DNA from: an uncultured Actinomycetes bacterium
GTDB taxonomy: Bacteria; Actinomycetota; Acidimicrobiia; Acidimicrobiales; RAAP-2
Direction of reading: 5' to 3'
NCBI GenBank assembly: GCA_903825305.1
Contig: CAIKAC010000012.1
Coordinates: 1 to 64,000 of the forward strand
Length of the DNA stretch: 64,000 nt
The position numbers were made by a program, and so were the translations under genes. This document shows, piece by piece, positions 63,228 to 64,000 of this stretch. Within the stretch, counting starts at the first letter, position 1. Each line of letters starts with the position of its first letter. The notes beneath the pieces were generated by a model. It did no database searches, was not told the DNA's origin, and worked only from the letters and a program-made list of their open reading frames with translations.

Positions 63228-64000
63228 GCGCGAACTACACCTACCGCGCTTGGGATGGATCTCAAGAAGGAGACGACCTCGACGTCGATGCCTTACTGGA
63301 TCTGCTCAGTGAGGACCTCTTGGAGCACGGCGATCTCGCTGATGCCATCGAGCGACTCTTGCGCCGTGGCTTTGAAACTGACCAAGGTGGGGTAGAGGGC
63401 TTACGAGATCTCCTTGAGCAGGTTCGAGAACGCCGTCATGAGCTTGAACAGCGGGGCAACCCGGACGCGCAATTCGACGCCTATCGCGATCGTCTTCGCG
63501 ACATTGAATCCATGGAGCGCGACGCCCTGGACGACCTCCTTGAAGAAGCACAAGCATCGGGCGATGAACGTCGTGCATCGGTGACGAGCGATGCAGTCAA
63601 TGAGCGGCGCATCGCGCTTGATCTGCTTCCTGATTCTTTTGCCGATCGACTCTCAGCCATGAATCACTATGAGTTCGTCTCGAGCGAAGCGCGAGAAGCG
63701 CTTGAGGCCATGCGAGATGAACTTCGCCAAGAGCTCACCGACGCGTACTTTCAAGGCGTCAGTGAGGCGCTGAGCAATCCCGATCCCGAAATGATTGCGC
63801 GCATGGGCGCGGCCTTCGATGCCATTTCCACGATGCTCGAACAGCGAGCTCGTGGCGAAGAACTTGACCCCAGTTTTGAGGCTTTCCAAGAGGAGTTTGG
63901 GGACTTATTCCCTGGCGCAGAAAATCTCGATGATCTCGTGGCCATGCTCGCGCAACGCATGGCGGCAGCCGAGGCAATGTTTAATTCCATGAGCGCCGAG
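63224..64000 (+). CDS. VWA-type partner protein of the AAA+ ATPase, 3' end outside window
   Basis: The frame starts at the ATG overlapping the ATPase stop and is open to the last base (259 codons, no stop). The visible part is acidic and helical: DVDALLDLLSEDLLEHGDLA, AIERLLRRGFETDQGG, and long Glu/Arg/Leu-rich coiled stretches. The LLRRG element and the position next to the ATPase match Rv0959-type proteins, which have a C-terminal von Willebrand factor A domain. That domain would lie beyond the window, so the VWA assignment is inferred from context and cannot be seen. Confidence 0.75.
   Translation, partial: MSANYTYRAWDGSQEGDDLDVDALLDLLSEDLLEHGDLADAIERLLRRGFETDQGGVEGLRDLLEQVRERRHELEQRGNPDAQFDAYRDRLRDIESMERDALDDLLEEAQASGDERRASVTSDAVNERRIALDLLPDSFADRLSAMNHYEFVSSEAREALEAMRDELRQELTDAYFQGVSEALSNPDPEMIARMGAAFDAISTMLEQRARGEELDPSFEAFQEEFGDLFPGAENLDDLVAMLAQRMAAAEAMFNSMSAE

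Overview
The window is a 64 kb piece of an actinobacterial chromosome of moderately high GC content. The gene order follows the mycobacterial chromosome closely: S10/spc/alpha ribosomal operons, then rplM-rpsI-glmM-glmS-nnr-alr-tsaE-tsaB-rimI-tsaD-groES-groEL, then guaB3-guaA. It also has the decaprenyl-phosphoryl-arabinose genes (dprE2, dprE1, ubiA-type synthase) and a mycobacterial Sdh1-type succinate dehydrogenase. Secreted proteins with repeated Cys-x5/6-Cys-AVG motifs, collagen-like/pentapeptide proteins and long acidic tails on L22 and S3 suggest a deep-branching lineage such as class Acidimicrobiia. That placement is inference; no 16S rRNA gene or tRNA was seen.

Layout. (1) 1-10642: S10/spc ribosomal protein genes in canonical order, rplC (cut by the window start) to rplO, then secY. 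(2) 10647-14759: adk and map, then two tandem secreted collagen-like/pentapeptide proteins, a 457-bp gap, infA (apparently starting at CTG) and rpmJ. (3) 14777-19360: rpsM, rpsK, rpsD, rpoA, rplQ, truA, rplM, rpsI. (4) 19366-30404: a tightly packed run for cell-wall precursors and housekeeping: glmM, glmS, acpS, nnr, alr, an alpha/beta hydrolase, a family-4 uracil-DNA glycosylase, the tsaE/tsaB/rimI/tsaD group (t6A tRNA modification and acetylation) and pdxH. (5) 30463-34639: two RDD membrane proteins, a convergent SDR gene, and groES-groEL behind a CIRCE operator. (6) 34742-42082: a Nudix hydrolase, guaB3-guaA, a PcrA/UvrD helicase and a membrane-anchored phosphodiester glycosidase-like protein. 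(7) 42084-45177, minus strand: dprE2, dprE1 and the decaprenyl-phosphate phosphoribosyltransferase. (8) 45269-52114: a stand-alone B12-binding mutase subunit, sucC-sucD, purN-purH-folD, a cupin and a metF-like reductase. (9) 52169-58084: a Cys-repeat secreted protein, mdh, a second Cys-repeat protein and a secreted arylsulfotransferase. (10) 58169-61622, minus strand: sdhB, sdhA, sdhC. (11) 61782-64000: a BchI/MoxR-like AAA+ ATPase and the start of its partner, cut by the window end.

How the genes fit together. Translation, secretion (SecY) and N-terminal processing (Map) share the first 19 kb. The B12-binding mutase subunit, SucCD, SDH and MDH all lie on the route from methylmalonyl-CoA through succinyl-CoA to oxaloacetate. 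GlmM/GlmS, Alr and DprE1/DprE2/UbiA feed envelope synthesis. Many adjacent genes overlap by ATGA or GTGA, implying translational coupling. Several transcription units appear to start leaderless, with a TANNNT hexamer 6-8 nt before the start codon.

No mobile element, CRISPR array or phage gene was seen. The most unusual items are the CTG start of infA, the secreted collagen-like pair inserted between map and infA, the acidic tails of L22 and S3, and the two Cys-repeat secreted proteins around mdh.
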